64,000 nucleotides of DNA, from positions 1-64,000 of the forward strand of contig OZ025671.1 in the NCBI GenBank assembly GCA_964019335.1, written 5' to 3'. Below are positions 1 through 8,722 of this stretch, in pieces. The notes below the pieces were generated by a model. It saw nothing but the letters and a program-made list of their open reading frames with translations. It was not told the origin of the DNA and searched no databases. A program made the translations under genes and the position numbers. Positions within the stretch are counted from its first letter, which is position 1; each line of letters begins with the position of its first letter. The stretch comes from Diplonema japonicum (lineage: Eukaryota; Euglenozoa; Diplonemea; Diplonemida; Diplonemidae).

Positions 1-3000
1 CTTCGGGCAATACGGCTTGGATGGTGTTTTCTGTGCCAGTGTTCCCCTCTGATGCCTGCGGCGGAGTCAGGCCCCCCTCAACCTCCATCCGGTCCGTTCC
101 CTGCGCGTCCTCCTCCTCCATTCCTTCAGGCAATGCGGCTTGGATGGTGTTTTCTGTGCCAGTGTTGCCCTCCGAGGAGGAGTCGGAGGCGTCCGACTGA
201 GACGTCCCCTCCATGGGTTCCCCACCCTCTATCGAATCACTCTTCTCCTCCTCCTCCTCCACGGACATGTCGGTCGGGCCCACCTCCTCCGCCGGGGTGG
301 AGGTGTATCCCAGCGACGTCCCTCCGCCCTGCCCATCCCCGCTCTCTTCCGTGTCCTCCTCCATCAAGCCGGGCTCCTCCTCCTGAGGACTTCCCTCCCC
401 CATGGACAAGTCGGCTGTTTCGTTTTCTTTAGAACCTGAGATGTCCACCCGCGGGGCAGCGGGGCCTGCCTGCGGGACCCACCCTTCTGCGAGCGAGCTC
501 CCTGCCGTATCATCCTCCATCGCGTCGGGGCTGGAGACGTCTGGTAGCGGCACTGCCTCCCAGGGCTCCCTCACCTCCGTCGCGTCAGGGGTCCCCCCCT
601 CCCCCGCGGGGGCCAAGTCCGTCCCTCCGACGACCGGGGGGGCGGCGGGGATGTCCGCCTGCGGAGCACCGCCCTCCAGCCCGTCCTCGCTTTCCACCTC
701 CATCAAGCCGAAGTCCTCCCCCTGCAATGAGAGAGGGCCTGTCTGCAACTCCGCCTGCTCCTCTGGCATGTCCTCTGCCGGGTCCTCCTCCATCGCGCTG
801 GGGCCATCCTGCGTCGTGCACACTTCCTCCTCTCCAGCGGGCATGTCGGCTGATTCGGTTTTTGTCGTGCCTGACGCGTCCTCCGTCGAGGGTGGGGGGG
901 CGCCCGCTGCCTGGGCTTCCTCGTCTCCTGGGCCATCGGGGGGGATGTCTGGGGCCGGGGGTGGGTCGGGCGGTGCTTGTGTCTCTTTGATCGGGTGCCT
1001 CCTCCTCGTCTCCACTGCCACCTCTCTCATGAGGGCTACGCTCAGTTCCTCTGTCATGGTCCTATAGACCTCCGTCGCGTCCCGCTGCCTCTTCTTCGCC
1101 ACCTCCGCCGCGATCCTCTTCAGCACCCTCCTGGCGTCGGTCCCGAACCCGCCAAACGTCTCCAGAGCACAGGGGGTGAACCGTATCCGGGCTCTCTCGC
1201 AGTCGCTCGCGTACTTCGCCCGCTTCGACTCCGCCTGTTTCTCCGCAGCCGCCCCCGGAACCGCCATTGCCGCCGCCAGGTGGGCGCTCGCACACGGGTG
1301 GACCACCGTCACGTCGATGGCCAGAGGGCCCTCGCCTTCCACCCCCATCGGGAGGTAAACGTCAGCAGGCTTCCTCCCGTCACCCAGGAGGCCTTGTTGC
1401 TCCTTCACCGCTTGCAACCCGCCGCTGTAGCAGTGCTTCACCAACATGTCCCTCACCCTGTCGTGCCTCTTCGTCATGACCGCACCTCTCTTGCAAACCA
1501 TGGCATGGTCGCCTAGTGCGTCGTTGTCCTCACCGCACATCGGGCACTTCCCCTCGGACCCGACTGCGGTGCCAAGGAGCCAGCTGGTCAGCGTCCTGAA
1601 CTCATCGTTCTTTAGTTCGTTATTCAAGCCCGTGATCGCCGTCAGCCAAGCCCCTGCTTTGTGAACCTTCAGCGAGTTCAACCTGGCCTTGTCCCTACCA
1701 CCCGGGGAGCTCCCGAACAGCGCACCCCAGGACTTCTCCTCGAGGATCTGCGACATCTTCCTCTGAGGGTACAGCCTCGGGGTGTTTCGCAGCAGGTCCA
1801 CGGAGAGCCTGTCAGGATCGTCGGCTGCGAGGTGGCCGTTGAACCACTCGACCCCCCACTCCCAGCCACCCGCCAGTGAAGCGTCCCAGTCGTACCCCCC
1901 CAGGATCTCCGACGCCAGCTCCTGGGTCGCCGCCAGCGAGGCCATGTTCGCCACTAGGGCGTGTTCGCTGCAGCTGCGAAGGCCCATCCCTCCCCTCCTC
2001 GTCGCAAGCTTCGCCTGGCTCCACTCCCTCTCCCCGAGCTCCCGGGCAAGAAGGTGCTCCATCGCCCCCTTCACCAGGCCGTCGAATTCCGTCAAGGGGC
2101 CCGCTAGCTGCGTGTGCGGTACCGTGCGCATGAGGTGGACCATCTTGCTGTACGAGCTGCAGTTCTTCACCAAGGCGTAGCCCGACTGGGTCCTCATCTT
2201 CTTCTGCATCTCGAAGGTCTTGCCCAGGGCCTCGAGCTTCTTTGCCAAGAAGGCCTTCGTGTACTCCGCGTCCCCTATGGGGGTCCCCAGGAGCTCGAAG
2301 TTCCCATCCGAGCTCATTTTCTCCTTGGAGAAACCGGAGAAGCCCCACTCTTCTGGGTCGGTCGGCTTCTCACCAGACACCCAGATCAACTCGCACTTCT
2401 GCGGCTTCACCTTCAGGCCTCGCTTCGCCGACTCCTCTACCACGATGCGGTAGGCCTTCTCCACCTGTCCCCTCTCTCCGGCCAGGAACCCGTCATCGAG
2501 GTAGAAGAACTGGAGGTCCAGACTTGTATCCGCCCTTATCTTCTCCAGTACTGGCTGCAGCGCGAGGGAGAACAGCAACGGACCCACCGGGTCGCCCTGC
2601 TGGACCCCCTCCCTCGAGAGTAGCTCCGTCCCCTCGTGGAACAGCTTGGATGGGTGTCTGTAGCAAGATTCGGCCCACTTGTACCCCTTGGGAACCTTCG
2701 CGCACGCCTCCTTTAGCATCTCGTACCTGCTGATTGTGTTGAAGGCGTTTGCGTAGTCTATCTTGATCGCCACTCGGGATACGTCGTCCTGTTTCGCCTT
2801 CTCCACGTACTGCCTTGTCGCGTGGACAGCCGCCTCCATCCCCGCGGGGACCGCCACCCCGATCTGGCCCCCCTTCCTCAGGTAGGACTTGGCCACTTCC
2901 GCCCCTTCCTTGTCAAGGATTGCCTTCCCTACAAGTCGTCTCAGGCTCTCTCCTACGGCGATCGGACGGACTCCCCTGTCCGGTTTCCGCAGCGGAATCA

Positions 3001-6000
3001 AGCTCGCCCCTAGTAGCACCGGTGCCACCTCAGCCGGAGTCTGACCTCTGGCCATGATATTGCACACCTCGGTGAGAGCCGCCAGGGCCCCTACTTCCGT
3101 CACCACGCCGTCCACCCCGTCCTTCAGGTGTTGGGCGCTCAACCCAGTCGGCCCAGCCGCTTTCCCCTTGTCAAAGTCCCGGACCATGCTCAGAACGTCG
3201 ACGGCCGTGACGTCCTCGAAGGAGTCAGCCGGATTCAGTTCTAGCCCCGAGGGGTCAACCGATGCCTCAGGGTGGAGGCCCAGGAGCTTCTCGAAGGTCT
3301 CGGTGGAGTCCTCCGCCAACCCTCCCGCAGTTAGCGCTGCGTTGGCTCTGGAGAAGCGCCCATCCCTGCACAGCGTCTCCCCTCTCTTCAGCCTGGATTC
3401 GTCGTCTGGATCCTTCGAGACTCTCTTCTCCGATAGGGGGACTCCGTTCCACACCTGCTGGTACTCCCCTCTGATCCAGGCCTCCAACTTCTGCTTGGCG
3501 CTGCTCTCCCCGGACTTCCGACGTGCCTTTCCACCCCTGCGTCTGCCCAGGCAAGCCTTCGGAAGCATCAGGAGCAGCACCCACGACAGGTAGGAGTTCT
3601 CCTGCTTCACCCTCACCAGTGCCGTCTTCAGCGCCAGACTCCACAACCCTTGGAGCGGGACGGGGATGTGCTTCATGAGGCCCACTTTCCGGGTGGCCAC
3701 CTCCTCCAGAGAAGGAAGTGCGTCCCGGCTAGGGGCCGCCTTCACATCCACGGGACCCCCAGGAGCGCTGTACCTGGCGATGCACCTGACGTGAGCCGCC
3801 TCCCGTTCGCCCACCACCGACCCACACACGCAGGTCTTGAGGCCAAACTTCTTCAGCTCCTGCGGGAGTACCTCCTCGTCCAGCAGGTGGTCGTTCAAGT
3901 GGGACTTCAGCAGTTCCCACCCCAAGATCGCCGGGCCTCCCATGTGGGACGACCTCTCGCACCCCCTCACCGGGCACTGGAAACTCCTGACCTTGCTGTC
4001 CAGTCGTGGGGCATCCTTCATGTGGTGTCCGTTGGGCCTGATGGAGGACTCCGGCATCAGGAGGTGGGCGAGGTCCAGGATGGCGGGCCTGGTCCCCGAG
4101 GGGGCTAGCCTCGCCTCCACCGCCCAATCCACCAGGGTGGACTTTCCGCCCTCCGAGACCAACACAGGCCTGTAGTGGGATCCCGTGAAGCCAAGCACCA
4201 CCGTATCCTCCGGTTCCCTTGCCTCCCCGAGCTTCAAGACCTGGGCGTCACCCCCGGTCACGACCACGACCGTCTTTTGCCAGACCTCCACCGCCGCCTG
4301 CAGACAAAGGTGGTCCCCCCACTCCCCTTGCTTTGCCATGTAGTGGATGTAGGCCTCAAAACCGATCGGATCCACAAAGCTCTCGAACCTGCCCCTGTTG
4401 TCCCTTATGTGGTTGACCACCCGACTCCTCACCTCTCCGTGTCGTTCCTTCTCCCCCAGCAGCACCACCGCCAGAGAGCGGAACAAGCAATCCCCTCCGC
4501 CCCCAGCATCCTCCTCCTTGGCACCCACCTCGTGCAGGATCGACTCCCTGGTGACAGACGAGCCCGATATCCCACGGACGAGGCGGGAGGGCTCCTTCTC
4601 GGGCTTGGGCCGGCAATTCACGCACCGCTCCTTGTTCCCCGCCGTGAACAGCACGCTGCACCCTCCGCAGATCGCGAAACCCATCGCCTTCGCGTTCTCT
4701 GGCGTGAGCTCTCCGGCGTGGGTCTTCGACAGGTGGTACTGCAAGCCCGCCTTCGACGAGTGCTCTTTCTTACCCTTCTCACACAGCAGGCACTCCCACA
4801 CTCCGTCGGTCCTTCGGGAAGCCCCGGCCGTGCTCCTACTGGTGGCAGGGGGGCCTCCGGCTGCGCCTGGGGGCGGAGGCGGGGGTGGGGGTTGGGAAAG
4901 CGTTGCTCCGCCTTTGAGCGAGGAGGCTTCTAAGGGGAGGGGGGGCACGGGGCTCCGATAGACCACCCTGGTATAGGGCCCCCAACGTCTCCTGGCCACC
5001 CACCTCTTCCTCGCAAGGTGTTTCCCGGCCCTCGACCTGATGGCCCTCCTGGCCATCGCAGCCCTCTCCTCCGCTTCCGCTATCCCGATGAGCCGGGCTG
5101 CAACAGCTGGAGGGGCGGGACCGCACCCCTTCTTCTTGCAGGCTTCCCTTTCCCTCCTCTTCTCGACCCTTCTCTGGCGGTGCAGCCTCCTCCGCTCCCT
5201 GTCAGCGATTTCCCTAGCCTTCTCCCTGGCCTGGGCCCTCTCCTCGCGGCGCCTTTGGAGGGTGGCCTCGCTACGGTGTCTCCTCCTCCGACCCTTCGTC
5301 ACCGTCTGCCTCGTCTTCCGGGGTCCCGGGGCCAACCAGGGTACTCCCCCTCCATTCCTCCCCTGCGGGGCGCGCTCCGGCTTCCATCTTTCCTCCTGGG
5401 CCACCGCCCCCACCACCCCCTGGAGGGTGGTGGAAACGGGGGCCAGGACCCCCCTCCTGTTAGTGAGTGTGGGTGTGTTTTTTTGTTTATTTTCCACCCT
5501 CAAAAAAAGTCCCGGACCCATTCGGATCCGGGTGTAAAGGGGGGGTGACAATGGGGGGGCCGAAGGGGCGCTAACCTCTCTAGGGAGAGCACCCTTCTCT
5601 TTTTTCTTCTTATCCTCCTTCTGGGAGGAAACAAAGGGGGGGGAATCCACTTGGGGGGGGTTTGCAAGGGGGGGATTTACAAGAGGGGGGACAGATAAAC
5701 CATAAATAGAAGAAGCAGAGGAAGGGGCGCTACCCTCTCTCGGGAGTGCACCCTTCCCTTTTTTTTTTTTCTTATCCTCCTCCTGGGAGGGAACAAAGGG
5801 GGGGGGATCTACAAGGGGGGGGTTTACAAGGGGGGAATTTACAAGAGGGGGGACAGATAAACAAGAGAAAGAAGAAAAAGAAGAAGCGGAGGAAGGGGGG
5901 GAGTTTACAAGAGGGGAGACAGATAATCCAGAGATAGAAGAAGCAGAGGAAGGGGCGCTACCCTCTCTCGGGAGTGCACCCTTACCTATTTTTTTCTTGT

Positions 6001-7036
6001 CCTCCCCCTGGGAAGAAACAAAGGGGGGGGAATCTACAATGGGGGGGTTTACAAGGGGGGAATTTACAAGAGGGGGGACAGATAAACAAGAGAAAGAAGA
6101 ACAAGAAGAAGCGGAGGAAGGGGGGGAAGGGGCGCCTCCCTCTCTCGGGGACACCTCCTTCGCACTCTCTTTCCTTCTCCCCACAAACACAGTTTTTTTT
6201 TTTTCTATTTCCTCCACAGAGGACACAGAGGGGGAGGGGAGGGGCACGGGGCAGCCAACCGTCCGCAGGGTGATCGACACCCTGGAGCCCGAAGAACACC
6301 CTTCGGGGATGTGGTGGGTCCATTCGTAGCGGGCCTCACCCTCCAGAATGGCCCAGGTGAAGGGAGGCACCAGGTACTTCGATACCCTGGACCCCTTCTT
6401 CAGGACCATCGTGGTCTCTGCGCCGTACGAGAGGATGAGGACCACTGGTCCCAACCTCACGTCGTCGGTGTGGTGGGCGATTCCACACCCAGGCTCGTAT
6501 CGATTTACGAGCACCTGGTCTGGGGTGATCCCCAGCCCCGCTGCGGTGGCCACCTCCGCCACCCAACCCCTGGCCCCCTCTGGGATCGGGGTGGTGCGGC
6601 GCACTTTGGCACGGGCACCCACCCACCTGAAACCAAATTGGAGGGTTTCCCTCCCTTTGTTCCCCGAAATGGACTCCCACCCCCCCGAGAGCAAGGTCTC
6701 TGGGTGGGTGGGAGCTGGGCCTGTTCTTAAGCCCGGGGGGTGGTCCCCTCCCGTGAGCACCCACCCTCCTTCTTTCTTTTTTTCCCCCCTCTCAGTCTTC
6801 AGGCGGGTGGCGGTGGCGGCTGCGGAATCGGGAGCGGGCGCGCTGGCTGCGGGTGGTTCTATTTTTTTATGTTTTTTATTATTTTTTACGACATCTAGAG
6901 GGGATCTAAGGGGAGGGGAGGGGTCATACTGCCCGGCCAGATTTCGGTCTGGTCGGGTGGTCGGCTTGGTCGGCGTCTCTCGTAGGCGTTCCTCCTGCGG
7001 GCGGCGGTCTCCGACGACGTTTCGTCTAGGGTCCAT
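1..7036 (-). CDS. AlkB-OTU-RT-RLE retrotransposon polyprotein, copy I, C-terminus outside window
   Basis: The ATG is at 7036-7034, and the frame stays open to base 1 (2345 codons seen of an expected 2990). Key residues read directly from this copy are: AlkB H189 and D191; C2H2 finger C749, C752, H768, H773; OTU D849, C850, H954; RT motif A D1427 and motif C FYLDD at 1511-1515; RLE finger C1831, C1834, H1844, C1848; endonuclease D1892 and D1908. The acidic C-terminal extension begins near residue 2000 and is cut off. No frameshift or stop is seen in the visible part, so this copy could be coding-competent. The domain description is under copy II. Confidence 0.9.
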   Translation of the reverse strand, partial: MDPRRNVVGDRRPQEERLRETPTKPTTRPDRNLAGQYDPSPPLRSPLDVVKNNKKHKKIEPPAASAPAPDSAAATATRLKTERGEKKKEGGWVLTGGDHPPGLRTGPAPTHPETLLSGGWESISGNKGRETLQFGFRWVGARAKVRRTTPIPEGARGWVAEVATAAGLGITPDQVLVNRYEPGCGIAHHTDDVRLGPVVLILSYGAETTMVLKKGSRVSKYLVPPFTWAILEGEARYEWTHHIPEGCSSGSRVSITLRTVGCPVPLPSPSVSSVEEIEKKKTVFVGRRKESAKEVSPREGGAPSPPSSASSCSSFSCLSVPPLVNSPLVNPPIVDSPPFVSSQGEDKKKIGKGALPREGSAPSSASSISGLSVSPLVNSPPSSASSFSSFSCLSVPPLVNSPLVNPPLVDPPPFVPSQEEDKKKKKGKGALPREGSAPSSASSIYGLSVPPLVNPPLANPPQVDSPPFVSSQKEDKKKKEKGALPREVSAPSAPPLSPPLYTRIRMGPGLFLRVENKQKNTPTLTNRRGVLAPVSTTLQGVVGAVAQEERWKPERAPQGRNGGGVPWLAPGPRKTRQTVTKGRRRRHRSEATLQRRREERAQAREKAREIADRERRRLHRQRRVEKRREREACKKKGCGPAPPAVAARLIGIAEAEERAAMARRAIRSRAGKHLARKRWVARRRWGPYTRVVYRSPVPPLPLEASSLKGGATLSQPPPPPPPPGAAGGPPATSRSTAGASRRTDGVWECLLCEKGKKEHSSKAGLQYHLSKTHAGELTPENAKAMGFAICGGCSVLFTAGNKERCVNCRPKPEKEPSRLVRGISGSSVTRESILHEVGAKEEDAGGGGDCLFRSLAVVLLGEKERHGEVRSRVVNHIRDNRGRFESFVDPIGFEAYIHYMAKQGEWGDHLCLQAAVEVWQKTVVVVTGGDAQVLKLGEAREPEDTVVLGFTGSHYRPVLVSEGGKSTLVDWAVEARLAPSGTRPAILDLAHLLMPESSIRPNGHHMKDAPRLDSKVRSFQCPVRGCERSSHMGGPAILGWELLKSHLNDHLLDEEVLPQELKKFGLKTCVCGSVVGEREAAHVRCIARYSAPGGPVDVKAAPSRDALPSLEEVATRKVGLMKHIPVPLQGLWSLALKTALVRVKQENSYLSWVLLLMLPKACLGRRRGGKARRKSGESSAKQKLEAWIRGEYQQVWNGVPLSEKRVSKDPDDESRLKRGETLCRDGRFSRANAALTAGGLAEDSTETFEKLLGLHPEASVDPSGLELNPADSFEDVTAVDVLSMVRDFDKGKAAGPTGLSAQHLKDGVDGVVTEVGALAALTEVCNIMARGQTPAEVAPVLLGASLIPLRKPDRGVRPIAVGESLRRLVGKAILDKEGAEVAKSYLRKGGQIGVAVPAGMEAAVHATRQYVEKAKQDDVSRVAIKIDYANAFNTISRYEMLKEACAKVPKGYKWAESCYRHPSKLFHEGTELLSREGVQQGDPVGPLLFSLALQPVLEKIRADTSLDLQFFYLDDGFLAGERGQVEKAYRIVVEESAKRGLKVKPQKCELIWVSGEKPTDPEEWGFSGFSKEKMSSDGNFELLGTPIGDAEYTKAFLAKKLEALGKTFEMQKKMRTQSGYALVKNCSSYSKMVHLMRTVPHTQLAGPLTEFDGLVKGAMEHLLARELGEREWSQAKLATRRGGMGLRSCSEHALVANMASLAATQELASEILGGYDWDASLAGGWEWGVEWFNGHLAADDPDRLSVDLLRNTPRLYPQRKMSQILEEKSWGALFGSSPGGRDKARLNSLKVHKAGAWLTAITGLNNELKNDEFRTLTSWLLGTAVGSEGKCPMCGEDNDALGDHAMVCKRGAVMTKRHDRVRDMLVKHCYSGGLQAVKEQQGLLGDGRKPADVYLPMGVEGEGPLAIDVTVVHPCASAHLAAAMAVPGAAAEKQAESKRAKYASDCERARIRFTPCALETFGGFGTDARRVLKRIAAEVAKKRQRDATEVYRTMTEELSVALMREVAVETRRRHPIKETQAPPDPPPAPDIPPDGPGDEEAQAAGAPPPSTEDASGTTKTESADMPAGEEEVCTTQDGPSAMEEDPAEDMPEEQAELQTGPLSLQGEDFGLMEVESEDGLEGGAPQADIPAAPPVVGGTDLAPAGEGGTPDATEVREPWEAVPLPDVSSPDAMEDDTAGSSLAEGWVPQAGPAAPRVDISGSKENETADLSMGEGSPQEEEPGLMEEDTEESGDGQGGGTSLGYTSTPAEEVGPTDMSVEEEEEKSDSIEGGEPMEGTSQSDASDSSSEGNTGTENTIQAALPEGMEEEDAQGTDRMEVEGGLTPPQASEGNTGTENTIQAVLPE

Positions 7037-7177
7037 TTTTATTTTTTTTTTTTTTGTGTTGAGGGGGGAGGGGATCCTTTGCTAAACGGCAGGCGGGCCG
7101 GGCCGAAACAACCCCCCCAGACGACGACGAACGGACACCGAGCGGACGCAGCAGGCACCAACAAAAACACAGACGAC

Positions 7178-7215
7178 CAATAAAGTACAGAAACTGTAGC
7201 TTTAGAATCGTTGGT
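7178..7215 (-). other. Spliced-leader sequence at 5' end of copy I
   Basis: The minus strand starts ACCAACGATTCTAAAGCTA and ends CAGTTTCTGTACTTTATTG, 38 nt in all. It is identical to the five other SL sequences in the window. On the upstream side it touches the A9 tract that ends copy II (7218-7226) with only CT between. It reads as a trans-spliced leader captured in the element's cDNA. Confidence 0.88.
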
Positions 7216-8505
7216 AGTTTTTTTTTCCGCACCCAAAAGGGGTGCCAAAATGGGGCTGGACGGACGCAGATGCCTACAGGGGGTTTTTGTAAGTTTGAAA
7301 ACCGAAAATTCCGGATGCAAATTTGGCTCCGCGGTGTTCTTGGTGTTCAGGCTCCCTGTCTGCCAGGGCTGGCCCACCATGGCTGTTTTCACCGCCTTCC
7401 TTGGGGCCGTAGGTCTTTTGTTATTTCCCTAAACTCCTTCTCCTTGGCTTTTTTTTTTCTTGGCGTCCGCCGTAAAATTGGTGATATTTTGATAAACAAG
7501 AGAGGTATGTATGGGGGAAAAAGTGCATGCTCAGTGTTGGGGGGGGTCCGGAATAGTGGTTTTATCCGCCTCTTTTCACCCATGGGACGGAAAAGCCCCC
7601 GCCTTGCCGATCGCGATGGAAGACACGGTTTATGGTTCCCATGCCCCCCACCGGATCGTCTTCTACTCCTCTTTTCACTTTTTTTATTTTTTTACTAGTA
7701 AATTAAAACTTCTCTAACAAGGCGGGAGAAAAAAAAAATCTGGCATGCACAAAAAAGTGGTGATAAAGATTCGAGTTCGTGAATCACTTATCGATAGAGG
7801 AGAAAAAGGCCTCTTTCTTCTCTTTAATTTTTCTCTTTTTCAAACCTCCTTTGATGATAAAATAAAAATTTAAAATTTGGTTGCCGTTCTCTTTCCTTGT
7901 TTTTCCTTTTATTTTCTCGGCGAACCTGATGCAAAATATAATAAACTAGGGAGGAATGAATCTTTTCTTTTCTTTTCTTTTTTTTTTTCGAGGGGGGGTA
8001 GGGTTGGGAGAAAGAAAATAAAGAAAAGAAAAATAAAAAGAAAATAAAAGATATATGAATTGAAGGGAGTCTTTGTGAGACGCCCTCTCGTCCTCTTCGT
8101 CTTCCTGCACCTTTCCCCTTTCTGCAGCGGTTTCTCCTCCGTTGGTGGTCTTGCCGTCCTTCCCCAGCCCGGCCTGAAAAAAAGAAAAAATTTGGGAAGG
8201 CTTCCATAGGTCACCAGCTATGGAAGCCCGCCTGATAAACCCACCCGTCAGCGAACAAGCTGTAGAAGGAAAACTTCTAGTTAAACCATAAGATAAAAAA
8301 TAAAAAAGAATCAACTCAAAACCATCAGCAAACAATCTGTAGAAGGAAAACTCCTAGTAAAACCAAAAAGAAAAGAAACGGAAACCCAACAGCAAACATG
8401 TTTTAACAAAGGAACTTCAGGGGGAAAACTCCCGGTCCCCTTTTTTTTTTCTTTTGCTAACTTTCTTTTTTTTTTTTTTTCCCCTTTGTCGTTTTGTTGT
8501 AATGG

Positions 8506-8541
<36 letters not shown>

Positions 8542-8722
8542 GACTGGCCGTTGTTTGTACGTGCCGGGTAAAACCTGGAGACGTTTGTCAACCCGAAACA
8601 CGTTGCCAACGTTCCCCTTTTGTTTAGACAAGTCAAAGACTCGTTCTTGCAAAAAAAAAAAAAAAAAAAAGGGGGGGGAATTCTAAAGAGGGCTTCCCTC
8701 AGGAACCCTTAATGTTGGCTGC
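7216..8722 (-). other. 3'UTR of copy II, with hairpins, repeats and an embedded foreign 3' tail
   Basis: 1.5 kb with no supported gene. From the stop codon outward on the minus strand it contains: homopolymer runs at 8651-8669 and 8505-8537 (T runs in the sense RNA) and pyrimidine/purine tracts; three imperfect direct repeats starting near 8248, 8329 and 8389 (TCAGCRAACAAKCTGTAGAAGG type); a perfect 11-bp inverted repeat with an 8-nt loop at 8199-8228 (GGCTTCCATAG / CTATGGAAGCC); a piece at 8051-8178 resembling the 3' end of the other retroelement seen at 44505; a block at 7554-8050 shared with 41913-42372; and at the very end a GCACCC/GGGTGC hairpin (7229-7245) followed by A9. Equivalent regions lie at 17875-19381 and 28534-30040. 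Confidence 0.75.
8199..8228 (-). repeat. Perfect 11-bp stem, 8-nt loop hairpin in 3'UTR
   Basis: GGCTTCCATAG at 8199-8209 is exactly complementary to CTATGGAAGCC at 8218-8228. The same structure is at 18858-18887 and 29517-29546. It is a candidate structural signal in the element RNA, such as RT recognition or RNA stability. Only the pairing is seen, not the role. Confidence 0.7.

Larger units (their letters stand above)
1..7215 (-). mobile_element. SL-headed non-LTR retrotransposon, copy I (truncated by window edge)
   Basis: This is the leftmost member of the tandem array. Only its 5' part is in the window: SL 7178-7215, 5'UTR 7037-7177 and the first 2345 codons of the ORF. It matches copy II base for base at an offset of 10,659 over almost all its length. 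It differs at a few sites that it shares with copy IV and not with copies II and III, for example the base at about 4844 (giving a CAG where II and III have CGG on the plus strand) and a cluster near 5282-5290. Its 3' end and any flanking host DNA lie left of the window. Confidence 0.9.

Noticed and set aside
7848-8340. Minus-strand Lys/Phe-rich frames in the 3'UTR of the units
   Set aside because: The composition comes from A/T and purine runs; the only coding-like part is the short captured tail of another element at 8051-8178.
8505-8669. Plus-strand A-runs as poly(A) tails of a plus-strand insertion
   Set aside because: They are T-runs in the element's sense strand, occur at the same place in each unit, and no plus-strand coding sequence or target duplication goes with them.
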